A stretch of DNA of 64,000 nt from Agapanthus africanus (GCA_030015575.1 CM057339.1:769374809-769438808); one strand, 5' to 3'; shown: positions 19,992 to 32,600, counted from the stretch's first letter. Notes: generated by a model from the sequence alone, not told the origin. Numbers and translations are program-made.

Positions 19992-20008
19992 ATTGATGGG
20001 GGGCAATT
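19992..20008 (+). other. Polypurine tract of B
   Basis: ATTGATGGGGGGCAATT ends directly at the TG of the 3' LTR. The G-run position and adjacency are typical for priming of plus-strand synthesis in gypsy elements. Confidence 0.85.
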
Positions 20009-21555
20009 TGTTGGGGTAAAAATTTACACCCCGGTTGACCAAGTCAAAATCAAAGTCAACCCCAAGCCAAGTGGGCCCAAGCCCAGATCCAGTGGGCCCA
20101 TGCCTGGGTCGAGCCCGAACATGAAGCGGCCGGCCTCCCCCCATGCCAAGATAAAAAAAATTTTGTAATAAATAATTTTGTTGCATTTCTTTTATTTTAT
20201 TTATGGATAAATGTAAGAAAAATAGGCATAAAGCCAAATTTTTGTAAAGCCCATGGCTTATGTGCAAAAAGAAATGGCACATGAGCCATGAAATAGGCAA
20301 AATGCCATTTTGTGAAGCCCAAGGGGCTATGTGTAAAGTGTATGGCCTATAAAGACAAGGATAATGAAATATCCCAACAACTTTTTCTCTCTCCAAAAAA
20401 GTTTCAGAGCTGAGCTCTTTCTTCCTTCTCCAAGGTTCCAAAACCTTCTTCTTTCTTTTGAATTAAATCAAGAGTTTTACTCTTCCTTTTTCAAAACAAA
20501 TTAGTTTTCCACCACAAAACCCACATAGGGGAACTTGGATCTGTCATCAGATCTTAAAAAGGAGAGATTTTGAGATCTCACATCTCTTGATCTTCAAGAT
20601 CCAGCAAGCAACAGGAGGAAGAAGAAGAATATCTTTCACTAAACACCCCAAAAAGAAGAAAAAACACATTCAGGAGTCCAACTCCTCTCTGATTTCTCTT
20701 CTGAGAAATTTCTTCAGGCTAAAAGCCTCTTGTGCCTCTCCGGCGCGCAGCGCAAGTGCGCAAGGCGCCAGCGTGCCGACACGTGGCGTGCGCGCTTGCG
20801 CACCTGCGCGTTTGCGCAAGTGCGCAAGGCGCCCGCGTGCCGACACGTGGCGTGCGCACCTGTGCGCTTGCGCAAGTGCGCAAGGCGCCCGCGTGCCGAC
20901 ACGTGGCACGCGCGCTTGCGCACCTGCGCAAGGCGCCCGCAGCGCCGACACGTGGCGTGCGCACCTGCGCACCTGCGCAAGTGCGCAAGGCGCCCGCGCG
21001 CCGACACGTGGCGCGCGCGCTTGCGCACCTGCGCAAGTGCGCAAGGCGCTCCCGTGCCGACACGTGGCCCCCACGCATCCCTTGGATGCCTTTTCCCTCT
21101 CTTTTTATGTACATACATATACACATACATATGTATACAAATGTACACATACACATACTCCGCCACACTCTCCCCCTCCAAAAAATTTTCGGGCCGGGGC
21201 GCTGCCCCGAACCCCACAAGGGGGCTGCTAGCCCCCTTGACCCCCAGCCCGCTATCCGGGTAGCGGGACCCCCGTAAAAACTCTGCGTGGCTCCCGATAT
21301 ATCCAAAACCCCCTTTCAAAACAAAACACACGCACACTGCACATTGAGTTCGCATGACCAATTTAACCCGTTAATCGGAGGTTCCCTCGCCCCAAAGGCG
21401 AGAGGTAATTAACGGCAGCTTAGTCCGCGGCTGCCGGAGATTCGGATCCCCATCATCATTAAACCCCGGCCTACCCTAGGCAGGGGGAATCTGTAGTACG
21501 CCTGACAAGCGCTCGCGTATTCCCATCTCACTGGGGTGACGAAAAACACCCTACA
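20009..21555 (+). repeat. 3' LTR of B
   Basis: It is nearly identical to 8036-9534. The main difference is the GC-rich minisatellite (about 20748-21070), which has six GCCGACACGTGGC units here (20775, 20839, 20895, 20944, 21000, 21056) against five in the 5' LTR; this explains the extra 48 bp. TATAAA is at 20348. CTTCA at 21556-21560 completes the target duplication. Confidence 0.93.
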
Positions 21556-21808
21556 CTTCATATGAACCCTTACTAGAGTTCGGGTGTTCACTACTTGAAG
21601 GGGGCTACTACACGGAGTTTTAGAAGTGAAGGACCGGTCTACAAAGGTTGTATTCCTCATTCACTTAGATGTAAAGTTGTTTGCATTGCTAGTTCATCTA
21701 AATCTTTAGTTAAGATTCTAGGGTTAGGGTTCTTTAGTACGACAAATTTTTTAAATTGGCATGGACGATACCTCTCGAAACCTTGTTGTCGCCTTATGGA
21801 ACCCTGCA
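21556..21808 (+). repeat. A1 3' LTR, last segment
   Basis: After the right-hand CTTCA the A1 LTR resumes and aligns to A2 from about 47600 to 47853 ('ctacaaaggttgtatt', 'aattggcatgg'). It ends CCCTGCA at 21808 where A2 has CCCTACA. Confidence 0.85.
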
Positions 21809-24392
21809 GTTGTAAACTTGTCAAAACATCTGAAAAGAAATGCATGCCAAACCTTTTTCAAATCGCCGTGCGATGTGCGTATCACGGCACAAGTAGCGGA
21901 CGTTCATAGTAAGAAAATAACTGTATATATCTTTTGTTTAACATACACGTCCTGCCTTTTGAAAATAATTTAGAAGGGCTTCCTTTATAATGTTTTGTGT
22001 CATCATGGACACGTAAGAAAATATTGAGACTATAGCTCCCTTTTGGAAATCCCTTTGGTAATTATCGATGCATGCAAAAACACTTAGGTACTGTTCTCAG
22101 AACAGTCTTGCTCGGTTACTAAACCAAATAGTAAATATCATAAAAACATGATGCTCAACAGGAAATCATCCCAAAAATGTAAACAAGAATACCGCGTGCG
22201 TCTGGTGCGCACGGAAATCGAAATCAATGCATGTGCCATACATGTGCACAGAAACAAAATCTAAATGCAACGGGTGCGCACGAAAACATCTGTCAAGGGC
22301 AATGGGTGTGCCTGATAACAATATCAGGTGCATCTGATATGCACGAAGAATCCCGATTTAGTGCATCTGGTGTGCACAAATTCGCATCAAGTGCGCCAAG
22401 TGTGCGTAAGAATCCAAATCAAGTGCACAAAGTGTACGAAGTCAAATATCGAATATCTCGATCGAAATCGACGGTATACAACACACATCAAATCAAATCA
22501 AGTATACCGTGGCAAATAAACTTATAAACATGTGCATCTGTGGGCACAAAATCATATCAATACAGAAAACTCGTGTAACTACACCGAAAGCATAAGTCAC
22601 ATCAATGAAATTAAAGTCAAACATCTCGGAATGCATAGAAATCAAAATCAAGTGCAGTGAATATGCACGAAAACAACATTCAACACAACTGATTACAAAA
22701 CACGAATTAGGTGCACATAGGAATTATCAATCATAAAAACGAAATCCTTATAATACCAGAATCCAAAACAACGGAAACGTGATATTCGAATCACCAAATC
22801 GCAAATCATAAACAATGTCATCGATATGCTCCTCCTTCAATGTCGAAGGTTGTCGGTGCATCCAAAGCTAGCAGAGCAAGTATCCACTTGCCTCCTGTTC
22901 ACGGTCTGGCGCCTCTGCTCCTATGCCCTCGTCTCTCACCGCGGATTGCCAGTTACACGACTCCTCGGCTCAACGGCCCGATACGGAGTGATGACGGAAA
23001 CATTTCTACTCTGGCATATCCTCTGAAGATCTCCTGGCCAATTAGCATAGTCACTCGTGACACATCTCGTCAAAGATGGCAAAACTCTGGCCCACTGATC
23101 CTGGTTCCAAGTCTTTTCGTGTAGTGTTTCAGAAAGATTCTGTCGGGGTTTCTCTCGAATCTCGTCTCTGCTGAACTTCCCGGAAGTCATCACCATTTAC
23201 TTAATCCATTTCTTGTTCCAGAACAACTGCATTCCCTTCATGACCTTTTTCGGGAATTATAGCTGCATTCAACATCTCTGCATAGGTATCCAGTCTCTGA
23301 TGTCAACGGGGTGGAACGTCATCTCGTCAAGATCTCTTACGGACTTCTTACTCTGCTTCTCTTCAATGCGTACCAATTCGGAATTCTCTCTTCGTAGTTA
23401 TGTGAAATGCGCTCCAAACGACTACACTCATCTAGAGTCTCTTTTCCAAAGCTACATACTCGGCATCTTAAATATCCTGTAGTAGGCATCTTGCCAATTA
23501 CATCCTCGGAAACTCGTCCAAATCATCGAAGTGATTTACTTACACTCGTCTTTTCTCGATCGACTCACAACACGCATGTATGAGGTCCTCTTCTAGCTAA
23601 AGCTAGCCAATCTCGTAATCTCGCATCGAGGTATCCAAATGAACCACAAGTCCTAGTCATTCATCCATGGGTGACTAGCGATCTTCTATCATATCCCTAC
23701 GTATAAACTCGTGCTACAATAACTTCAAACGTCTAGGGCGATATCTTGTCAGTCGCAGCAACCGCTGGCTCATTCGTACGCACGCTAAACAATGCCTCAA
23801 TCCTCAAGAATAGACGGTACCTTAACGGTCTTCATATTATAGCCGGCCTCTACCAGTGGCACAATCCTCTGGTGATGATCTGAATGTTTGCGTCAACGAG
23901 AAATCTTAGTAAAAACAATTCATCAAAACGCTCACATCATGAAAAACACAATAAAACGACATATCTATGCAATCGTGTGTCATCGGAATTACGCCATGGT
24001 CAATCTTCGTCCAAGACGAGCTCATGCTGACCGCAACTCTAGCCGCAGCTCTCTCTGCCCATGCAACTGTGGTAACGGAAACCACAATCCGACATCGATG
24101 AGGATAGATCAAGGGAACGAATAGAATACGGTGCAAAAGAAATGTACATCCTAAAGCTTCTTAAGCAGAGTAGCGTATCGTAAGTATGCCGCGGAATATA
24201 CACACGGTACGCCACTCTACTTAAGTCACCTACTTCATCAACCAAGGTCAACCTACATGACGAAAGTTCGGGTCTAATACCCCCTCGGCCAAGTTTAAGT
24301 TCCATAAGGTCAAGCCTAGGTTCTGAATATAAATATACGCCCTAGACTCCGCATAGTCAAATCTAGACTCGAACCAAGATTAAATATAGCGC
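21809..24392 (-). other. Decayed internal DNA of the minus-strand chromovirus-like element
   Basis: This 2.6-kb stretch lies between the A1 insertion and the primer site of the chromovirus-like LTR, so it should be that element's leader and gag start, read on the minus strand. No frame exceeds about 98 codons and I recognise no domain. At 22190-22700 it has a loose pattern of GTGCAC/GTGCGCACG words in an AAATC background. It could instead contain other old insertions. Confidence 0.45.
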
Positions 24393-24404
24393 TCTGATAC
24401 CAAC
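24393..24404 (-). other. Met-tRNA primer binding site, minus strand
   Basis: GCTCTGATACCA is the reverse complement of TGGTATCAGAGC, the standard plant initiator-Met tRNA primer site. It lies 4 nt from the TGTCACGACCC edge of the adjoining LTR, which fixes that LTR as a 5' LTR on the minus strand. Confidence 0.85.
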
Positions 24405-24408
24405 TTTG

Positions 24409-25732
24409 TCACGACCCGAAAATGGCAGGTGACTGGCACTTGAATCATGTGAAGTTTATAGGACCCCACCTAATTCAAGTAAGCCGAAAGCCCAGAAATC
24501 TAAATCTTTTTAGGGGGGAAATAGTGGAGGTGCAGTTTTGAAATAAGGTTACTGAAATCAAGTTCTTACTACGAACATAGATGATAGTATATGAAAAACA
24601 CAATGTTTGTATCTACTAGAAAACATTTTCGTCATTGAAAATTTGGGTAGCACCTTCCTTATTATTTGTAACCCGAAAAGGTACAAGCAATATAATATAA
24701 TGCATCCCCAAGCGGGAGCTAGCTCTTCGCCAAATGGCAGAACAACCACGCAAGATAAAATGATAATACAACGCCGCAGGGCGAGGATCAAACACGGAAA
24801 GAAAGTAAAGAACTCAACATCAACAAGAAAGCTAGAAAACCATAATAATACATGAGCGCGACTCTAAGGTCGAAGAATAACAACTGTGGTTTTCTAAATC
24901 TATCAAATATACAAGTCTGGTTGATGGAGCTTATTAGATACAACTGAAATAAAAAAAGTACAACGGGGGTCACGATGCAAGTGAACCCACCCACCAAAGT
25001 AATCACCCGGAAGAAAGTGGTGTGCCAGCGAAGCCGCCATGGAACCTGTACGGCTAACCTGCAAGAAATTGTGGCACAACGGGGGTGAATTGCCAACTCG
25101 TGAGTAGAAGACATCATCGAGTAGAAACCGAATGTATGACAAACTTCTAGGTCATACCATAATATACCAATACTACAACAAGGGTAATAGTATAACATAA
25201 GTGTGGCCTCAAAGTACTCGTGTCCGTGTCATGAGTAATACTATATCATGTGTAACATGTAAGAATGCATCATCCAACGTGTGTCCAGCAACGATACACA
25301 AATCATGATGAAGTCCGTGTCCAACAGCGACATATAAATCCTCAAATCTCAGGCTCCATCAGTCCGGATCGGCCCAAATCATCAAATCTCATGATTACGT
25401 TGGTATCTTCCGGATATCCGCCGCGCTCGACATCACCGGTAGGTAGTCCGTCCCTGCCAGGCTCATCGTCATCCCCACAAAAACACTCTCGCCCCGGGAT
25501 ACCATACCGGACCCACCATGTACCCGAAACTGTTCATCCAACTCTTCGAATTGGGTCTCGAAAACCAACAGAAATCAGGAAAAACTCATGGTGGACGACA
25601 CATACATCATATCACGAGAAAACCGCAACTTGCATTTTAAAATGAGAATGAGTTTATAAAAGTCCTGCGGTTTTCTTCCAAATCCAGAAATCTCATAGAA
25701 AATCCGAAATCTCAAAATTAAGAGTCAATAAA
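24409..25732 (-). repeat. Chromovirus-like 5' LTR, segment next to the primer site
   Basis: On the minus strand this is the 3' end of the LTR, closing GGGTCGTGACA, a common end in Tekay-like plant chromoviruses. At 25733 copia element C interrupts it; ATAAA (25728-25732) is the left target copy. No coding frame is recognised. Confidence 0.75.
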
Positions 25733-27606
25733 TGTTAGTGTATATGCCCTAGGGACCATTATTGTATCATACTAGTTTGTATATTACTTAATAGAAGCTT
25801 GGGATATTCGCATGTATATAACAGTCTTGCTAAACATGGTAGTATGCTACTTGGTTTTTCTATCTTAATATGTGAGTATACGTATTGATAGAGCTCTTAG
25901 GATCTTGCTTGACTACCAGCGTTATGATGGCAGTCACACTAGTGGGGGCTGGGTAGTCTACAAGCACATCCTTATTCAGGTCCCTAGTCGTTGGATTATC
26001 GAGACAGGACATCGATACTCCGGAGTAGACTAGTGTGTACGCTTCTCATCCCAGTTGGGGAGATGGTCTGTCCCACAGCCGTCAGTACGTCGTACTAGAG
26101 ATAGTATGCAGGTGCTCATTAGGATATGGGTACACCGGACAGGACTCACAGGGAACTGTTGGTTGGTTTTATACCAGTCATCGGTGAACAGTTCCCAGGT
26201 GACATGAGTACAGCATAGTCCGCGGACTTGACACTGCTACTTCGCCTCGAGTGTGTCCCACTGTTCTTAGATTGCTATCCTACCACGGCTCAAAGGAGTC
26301 GTGCAAACAGGTAGCAGTTGGGTGCAGTCCCGAGCACTTGGAGGCAGCGGCGGTTAGACAGGATTCGTCTCTCCCGGTATTGGGGGTTGATATCGCGCTG
26401 TGTCAGAGAGCCATTACGCAAAGTCCCTGGCCAGGGCAAGCGAGATTTGCTGGTAGGTTCCAGTAGTTTCTCAGGGTGTAATGGGCTTCGCTCCGACACG
26501 ACTTATACCGCTATTAGGGGACTGACGCTTGCCGCCCTTCTAGGCCCGATATGCGATAGTCTTAGACGAACAGACCGGACTGTACGGAGATTGTCACATC
26601 AGACTCAGTAGGAGTTCGGATGGGTTTCCTCATCGGCCTTTTTATCGACATCTACCTGGGGACCGTTACGTACAGCTAGTGCCGCTTGCGGTCTGTGGTT
26701 AAACCCACTGCCAGCGTAGTAGTCGAGTCTCTAGAGTCACACGTAGAGAGTTTCCCTACTCCAGGAGAAACGATATAGAGGTCGTATGGTTTTACGACAA
26801 CGGTTCGGACGCATACGTGTGTTCACGCACGTACGACTTTCGGACAGTTTTTACTAGTCGGTTTTGGTTTAAGCCAGTTACTAGTATCCGGTTATTGGAT
26901 TTACACAGTCTAAAGTTTTTCCGTGTTTTCACGGATAGGAGGGGCGTTCTCGTAATTGCGCGAGAAGCTTCTAGAAGATGGTGACTAAGGAGGTTAAGGT
27001 GGCATATACAATAAATGAGATTAGTGAGTCATATGGATGATTCATCCATGTCATTAATGCTTCATAATTGCTTCCCATTAGATATTTATCAAGCATGGTT
27101 GTAAATCATTTTCTTTTCTTTTCTTGAAAAACAATAATGCTTGATATATATTATGATAACTCATTTTCTCATTTCATTATTATTCTCACCTTCTCTCTCC
27201 TCAAGCTCTCTCTCTTCAAACCCTAATTCTCCCCTCTCATGTGTTGAGTACAAGGATTAGTTAGACTACTTAATCCATAACCATACTCTATTTCATCTAG
27301 GTACTTTGATTAGCACTTAAAGATACCTAGTTGCCTCAAGTTTAGAGGCAAAGCTTGGAGTTTAGCTCTCATGGTGAATCGTCTAATACTTAGAGAAGGC
27401 CGAGGAGGAGGTGGAGTTCGTAAAGACGAAGGACACGGTTCTTTAGGTATAATCCCTTCACATAGTAGTTTAGAACTTCTATTATTTGTTGTTAGTTATC
27501 GTTTAGCTTCGATTCATGCGGTTAGTCGATGTTTATGCAAAGAACAAGATCGTTTTTCATATTTCCGCCTCCCCGCAAGTCGTGGGGTGTTGTACATCGA
27601 CTTACA
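25733..27606 (+). repeat. LTR1 of composite C
   Basis: It is 1874 bp, TGTTAGTGTATATGCC...CATCGACTTACA, followed one base later by the primer site. It is close to LTR3 throughout, including the right end, and shares its overall plan with the A-family LTRs. The small frames within it (such as 27371-27634) have no support. Confidence 0.9.
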
Positions 27607-29612
27607 GTGGTATCAGAGCCTCGCTAAACAATAAATAACTCACTTGCAAAATTGTATGAATTTCGAACGGAAAAAACAAAACCGGAAAACTCCGATATCA
27701 TGTGTTTCTGTCGATTTTTAAATGAGGTCCAAAAATTTTTCAGGGACCTTCAGAAAGCCTTAAATGATAGTATAAGAACACCCAAGAAAATTGGGATCAT
27801 GAATCGGCTAAAGCGCCGCGGATCCCACTGATTCGCAGCGATTCCGCCGCCGAGTTGCCGATTCATCATCCCATTTTTCCTGTGTTGGTTCTCTGTGATA
27901 TTTGGAATTTTCTGGAAGTTTTTAATTTTTGCTCAGGTTTCAGATTTACAGAGAAGTATTGGAGCAAAATTAAATGTGTTTAATCGATCGAAATTATACG
28001 GTATTTGCTTGATGGATTATATCTGTGTTTGTTTTAAGTGTTCGTAAACCTCTCCTAACTGCTAGTATGTCGGTTGGCAGGGGGTTGCACATTTCTGTAA
28101 TGGTTTTTACTGTTTGTGGATGTGAACTGTATTGGACTGTTGTGATGATTAGCCGGGGTTATGTGATGGGTTATTATTTGATTCATTTGATGTAAATGTA
28201 ATTTGTTGTAATATTATTTTTGCGGGGCACATCCAGGTTGCGGTTGTAGCCATCGTTGTATTATTTCATTTTACTGTTTTTGCTCCTAGGACAGACCCAA
28301 GGTGGGGTGCACAAACTGCCGGGCGGGTAGTTTGCCATACCCGTAGGGGTCTTGGGTGGGGTAATGGCTATTCATCACAACTGTGTAATCCGTCTTTTGT
28401 TGCAGGCTCTAAACAAACGCGGATTGCTTGCAAATCCAATAAAGTTCATATGAGATCTGGAATGCCTATTATTGCGTCTGACGAATGTACAATATCTATA
28501 TATGATAGCTATTTAGACGTCACTTATGTTTTACACCCGCGCTAGCCCAGCCCCCGCTCTGCCGTTAGTTAAGTAACCTAACGGGTGATGACGGGACCCC
28601 GTGGCGAATACGGATGGCATAAGAGGACGTTGTAATTTCGTTGTTTTCTGCAATGATAGGTTAATGATGGGACGCATTATTTATAATGCAAAGAAAATAA
28701 ACCAAAAGTTTAATCGTTGGAACAATTTAAAAGAAACCACTCGGTTAATTTTAAAAACAGATATTTTAAATGTGGAGCTTTAACCACTCCTTTTAAAAGC
28801 TATCAGGTTCCTTCGGTTATATCAAGTTCACTACATTCACGGTTTCGCCAAAACCATTCGTAGCCCTCCGTCATTTCATTTGGGTATTCAGTAGTATTCA
28901 AGCTATGCATTTTGGCCAAAGTCAAGGCATAGTGTTTGGTAGCTGCTGGGTTTTCATTTGTTGCATAAGATAGATGAGTTGGTTTGGGACAGTCGTATTA
29001 TCATTTGACCAAAGTCAGGGGTATATACGGATGAGTTCAAATTGACAAGATAATGACGGGTAGAACTTGACATGTGACTTATGACATTTTAACCAAAGTC
29101 AAGGTCATAAGAGCATGGGGCAAAAACTTATATCGGGAATTTCTAAAGAAACTGAAATTTGCAAAGAGATGCATACCATTTGGAGTTTGATGAATGTTTG
29201 TAGCATTCCTTCAACATTATCATACGATGATATTTGGATCTCGATCCTATTGTGAGTATATGCTACTTATCAGGATATTCGTCACTTAACGATCAATGCT
29301 ATAAACCAAGTAGGTGTCAAGAAAGGTGTCAGCGGGGTTACGCCCCCAGAGAAAAGAGGTTCTTTAATTAAGGAACTTCGTGAAAGCGTTGGAAAACCTC
29401 CCTCGAAGTATCGACACTAGCCTGGCTGAACGGTTAAGCAAGTATTGTACAGTGAGAATAGTCCTGGCTAATTCTTCTTTTATGGTTTGAGGAAGGATTC
29501 GAGAAACAGTGGGAGCCATCCAGTTTAGATAAACTAAAAACCACTCTAAACTTGCAAGAGCATCATGCTAAAGAGTTTTCTTCTCTCTCTCCTAATTGCA
29601 GCGACCCTGAAA
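27607..29612 (+). other. Primer site and ~2-kb leader of C
   Basis: TGGTATCAGAGCC at 27608 is the initiator-Met tRNA primer site. No gene is seen in the next 2 kb. Several blocks match the leader of A2 although the LTRs are well diverged: the 'CCAGGTTGCGG...AGACCCAAGG' block (about 28237-28302), 'GTTAGTTAAGTAACCTAACG' (about 28564), and the 200 nt upstream of gag ('GGTGTCAGCGGGGTTACG', 'CAGTGGGAGCCATCC'). The leader ends with a pyrimidine tract and TTGCAG (about 29577-29601), like a 3' splice site. Confidence 0.75.
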
Positions 29613-32600
29613 ATGATTGGACTTAAGTTACTTTTAGAGAAAAATATACTGACAGGGCCAAACTATAAAGATTGGCTGCGAAATGTCAAAATGGCTTTGA
29701 CCTATGACAAATTGGGGTACGTCCTCACCGCTACGGCACCTGCTGTCCCTGGTCCCAAATCCAGTAATGCGGATAAGGAAATCCGCAAAACCTGGGATTT
29801 CGATTGCGCGAAAGCCAAGTGCATCGTGCTTGCCTCAATGAACAATGAACATCAGAGGAGGCACGAGGATATGGAACTAGATGCCATATTTCTCCATACA
29901 AAGGAACTTTATGGAGAGCAATCTCGTATAGCAAGATACGAGACCTCTAAGAACTTGTTTCGAGCGAGGTTGGTTGTCGGGTCATCGGTAGGAGAACATG
30001 TCCTAAAGATGATCGGCTATATAGAAGAGCTCGCAGACCTTGGGACGACTTTGGATAATGAGCTCTATACAGATCTTGTTCTCCAGTCCCTTCCTCCCAC
30101 ATACGCCCAGTTTATCCTCAACTTCAATCTTCAAGGAAAAGAAGTTGAACTTGCGGAACTCCTGAACATGTTAAGGAGTGCGGAGGGCACCTTGCAGAAG
30201 GCAAGGGAAACACCCGCTATGTTTGTTGGCGGTGCATCTTCTTCCGGGTCCAAGGCTAGGGCCAAAGGAAGGAAGAAGAAGGCCGCACCCAGACCTAGAG
30301 GAGGTGTTAGTAAGGTGGGAGGGAAGGGAAAGAAAAAGAAAGCAGTACCGATAGTTGGCCAGGATGAGTGCTTCCATTGTCACAGGAAAGGGCACTGGAA
30401 GAAGGATTGCAAGGCGTGGAACGCCAAGAACCAGGAACCGAAGCAAGCTGTGGCTTCGACTTCAGGTGTGTTTGTAATTGAGAATTGTCTGTCGATCAAC
30501 TCTACTTCCTGGGTATTGGATACCGGATCAGGATCTCATATTTGCAATTCATTGCAGGCACTGAGAAACCGTAGAGTGCTGAAGGAAGGTGATATGATCC
30601 TCAGGGTTGCTAACGGAGCTAGCGTGGGAGCTGCGTCCGTCGGGGATTATCACCTAGGATTGACGAGTGGACACATTTTGGTTTTACATAACTGTTATTT
30701 TGTACCCAGCTTAACGTGTAATATCATATCAGTTTCCTTGTTATCAAATAAAGGTTATGATTTCACGTTTGTAAGAGATGTTGTCAACATCCACCTTAAT
30801 CATGGTTTGATTGGGTCCGGTACTCTAAATAACGGCATATATGTTTTAAACCAACTCCAAATTTTCAATGTCCAGAACACACTAAAAAGAAAGTCTCCAG
30901 ATTTAAATAAAGCTTTCTTATGGCATTGTAGACTGGGTCACATCAATGAGAGAAGGTTGACTAAGTTGCATAGAGAAGGATATTTGGACTCGTTCGAATA
31001 TCAATCTTATGACACTTGTCAATCTTGTCTCAAAGGAAAGATGACAAAGACTCCATTTACTGGACAAGGAGTAAGAGCGAGCGAGCTCTTAGGACTCATA
31101 CACAGCGATGTATGTGGTCCAATGTCTACACATGCGAGAGGTGGTTTTTCCTATTTCATTACTTTCACGGATGATTACTCAAGATACGGATTCATTTATC
31201 TGATGAAACATAAATCCGAGGCTTTTGAGAAATTCCAAGAGTATAAGAATGAAGTAGAAAACCAAACCGGCAAAAGTATAAAGACACTTAGATCTGATCG
31301 AGGTGGAGAATACTTGAGTGCCGAGTTCCTAGGTTACCTAAAAGAGAAAGGAATTCTCTCTCAGCTTACTCCTCCGTACACTCCACAGCATAACGGTGTA
31401 TCGGAGAGACGGAATCGAACCCTATTGGATATGGTACGATCCATGATGAGTAATGCTGAGTTACCGCGATCTTTCTGGGGACATGCGCTAGAATCAGCGG
31501 CATATCTTTTGAACATGGTACCTACCAAGACTGTGCCTACCACTCCATATCAGATGTGGAGTGGGAAGAAACCCCATCTACAGTATATAAAGATTTGGGG
31601 ATGTCCCGCTTTTGTTAAAAAGCAGCATGTGGACAAGCTCGAGGCACGATCAGTAAAGTGTTTGTTTGTGGGATATCCAAAGCACTCCAGGGGATATCTA
31701 TTCTATTACGCAGAGGAACAAAAGGTATTTGTTTCTCGTAATGCCCATTTTCTAGAACATCAGTTTTTAGAAAAGGAAATAAGTGGGAGCGAAATAGAAC
31801 TGGAAGAAATTCCAGAACCACAAGCTACTACTGAAAGTTTGGTAGAACCAGAGGTTCAAGAAGAACAGAACATTCCCGCACCCCTCCGCAGGAGTAGTAG
31901 GCCGTCTCATCCGCCTGAGAGATACTACGGTTTTCTCATAGACGGGGATAGAGAGGATTGCATCATAGATGATGATGAACCTACTGACTGCGGCGAATCG
32001 GTACGATGGCTAGATGCAATGCGGACCGAGATGGAGTCCATGTACACCAACAAAGTATGGACTTTGGACTTTGCTCCAGATGGGGTAAAACCCATAGGAT
32101 GCAAATGGATCTTCAAGAAAAAGATTGGTGTAGATGGACAGGTGGAAACCTATAAGGCTAGACTTGTTGCAAAGGGTTTTCGTCAAAGACCTGGTTTGGA
32201 CTATGACGAAACCTTTTCTCCAGTGGCTTTGCTCAAATCCATTCGGGTCCTTCTTGCTATTGCTGCCTTCCATGATTATGAAATCTGGCAGATGGACGTA
32301 AAGACGGCTTTTCTGAATGGAAATTTAGAAGAGAGCGTCTATATGGATCAGCCAGAGGGTTTCAATCAGAGTGGGAGCAGCGGGAAAGTATGCAAGCTGC
32401 TTAAGTCCATTTACGGACTAAAGCAGGCATCGCGGAGTTGGAACATCTGTTTTGATGAGACAGTCAAAGAATATGACTTTATCAAAAATCCAGATGAACC
32501 GTGCATATATAGTAAAGTTGTGGCCAGAAGTGTCGTATTCCTCGTCTTGTACGTGGATGACATTCTATTGATAGGAAATGACATTCCTATGCTACAATCT

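Larger units (their letters stand above)
17682..20008 (+). other. Long non-coding 3' region of B
   Basis: These 2.3 kb between the pol stop and the 3' LTR have no credible gene. In order they hold two 'GAAAACCCGAAAGGGC' hairpin-like units (about 17870 and 17931), a stem-loop array, a 50-bp dispersed repeat, three ~36-bp GACACCGCAAGAA units (about 19186-19290) and a 30-bp tandem array. The 16-mer TATACAATCCACGGGC occurs at about 17752 and 18960, with a one-base variant at about 18503. Blocks near 18050-18200 and 18690-18840 are duplicates. Such long repeat-bearing 3' regions are known for Tat/Ogre elements. Confidence 0.85.
8036..21555 (+). mobile_element. Intact Tat-lineage Ty3/gypsy retrotransposon B
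   Basis: The element is 13,520 bp with 1499- and 1547-bp LTRs, TGTTGG...CCTACA ends and CTTCA target duplications at 8031-8035 and 21556-21560. A primer site at 9540, a single uninterrupted gag-pol frame (9675-17681), a 2.3-kb repeat-rich 3' UTR and a polypurine tract at 19992-20008 complete it. The second RNase H with an intact D-E-D-D set puts it in the Tat branch (Tat/Retand/Ogre relatives). By eye the LTRs differ at about fifteen positions plus a minisatellite copy-number change, so insertion is recent. No disabling lesion was seen. Confidence 0.93.
1..21808 (+). mobile_element. Copia element A1, decayed, 5' end outside the window, host of two later insertions
   Basis: What is present is pol debris (1-2682), a polypurine tract (2683-2697) and a 3' LTR that starts TGTTAG at 2698 and ends CCCTGCA at 21808. 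The LTR is split by solo LTR S and gypsy element B. Without the insertions its three pieces add up to about 2.19 kb, close to the 2.21-kb LTRs of element A2 at 45640-56134, to which it aligns piece by piece. A1 and A2 are the same family: A1's opening bases match A2 near 51285. The DNA after 21808 (GTTGT...) is the target A1 jumped into, apparently the inside of the minus-strand chromovirus. The 5' LTR lies left of the window. Confidence 0.88.

Noticed and set aside
22231-24305. Small frames on both strands between A1 and the chromovirus-like LTR
   Set aside because: None exceeds about 98 codons, none shows a domain I recognise, and their arrangement fits decayed non-coding element DNA. A host gene cannot be strictly excluded.
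26251-26611. Frames repeated in all three C LTRs (such as MCPTVLRLLPYHGSKES, also at 34070 and 37636)
   Set aside because: Their repetition only reflects LTR identity. The start lacks context, the length is about 70 codons, and change between copies is not confined to silent sites.
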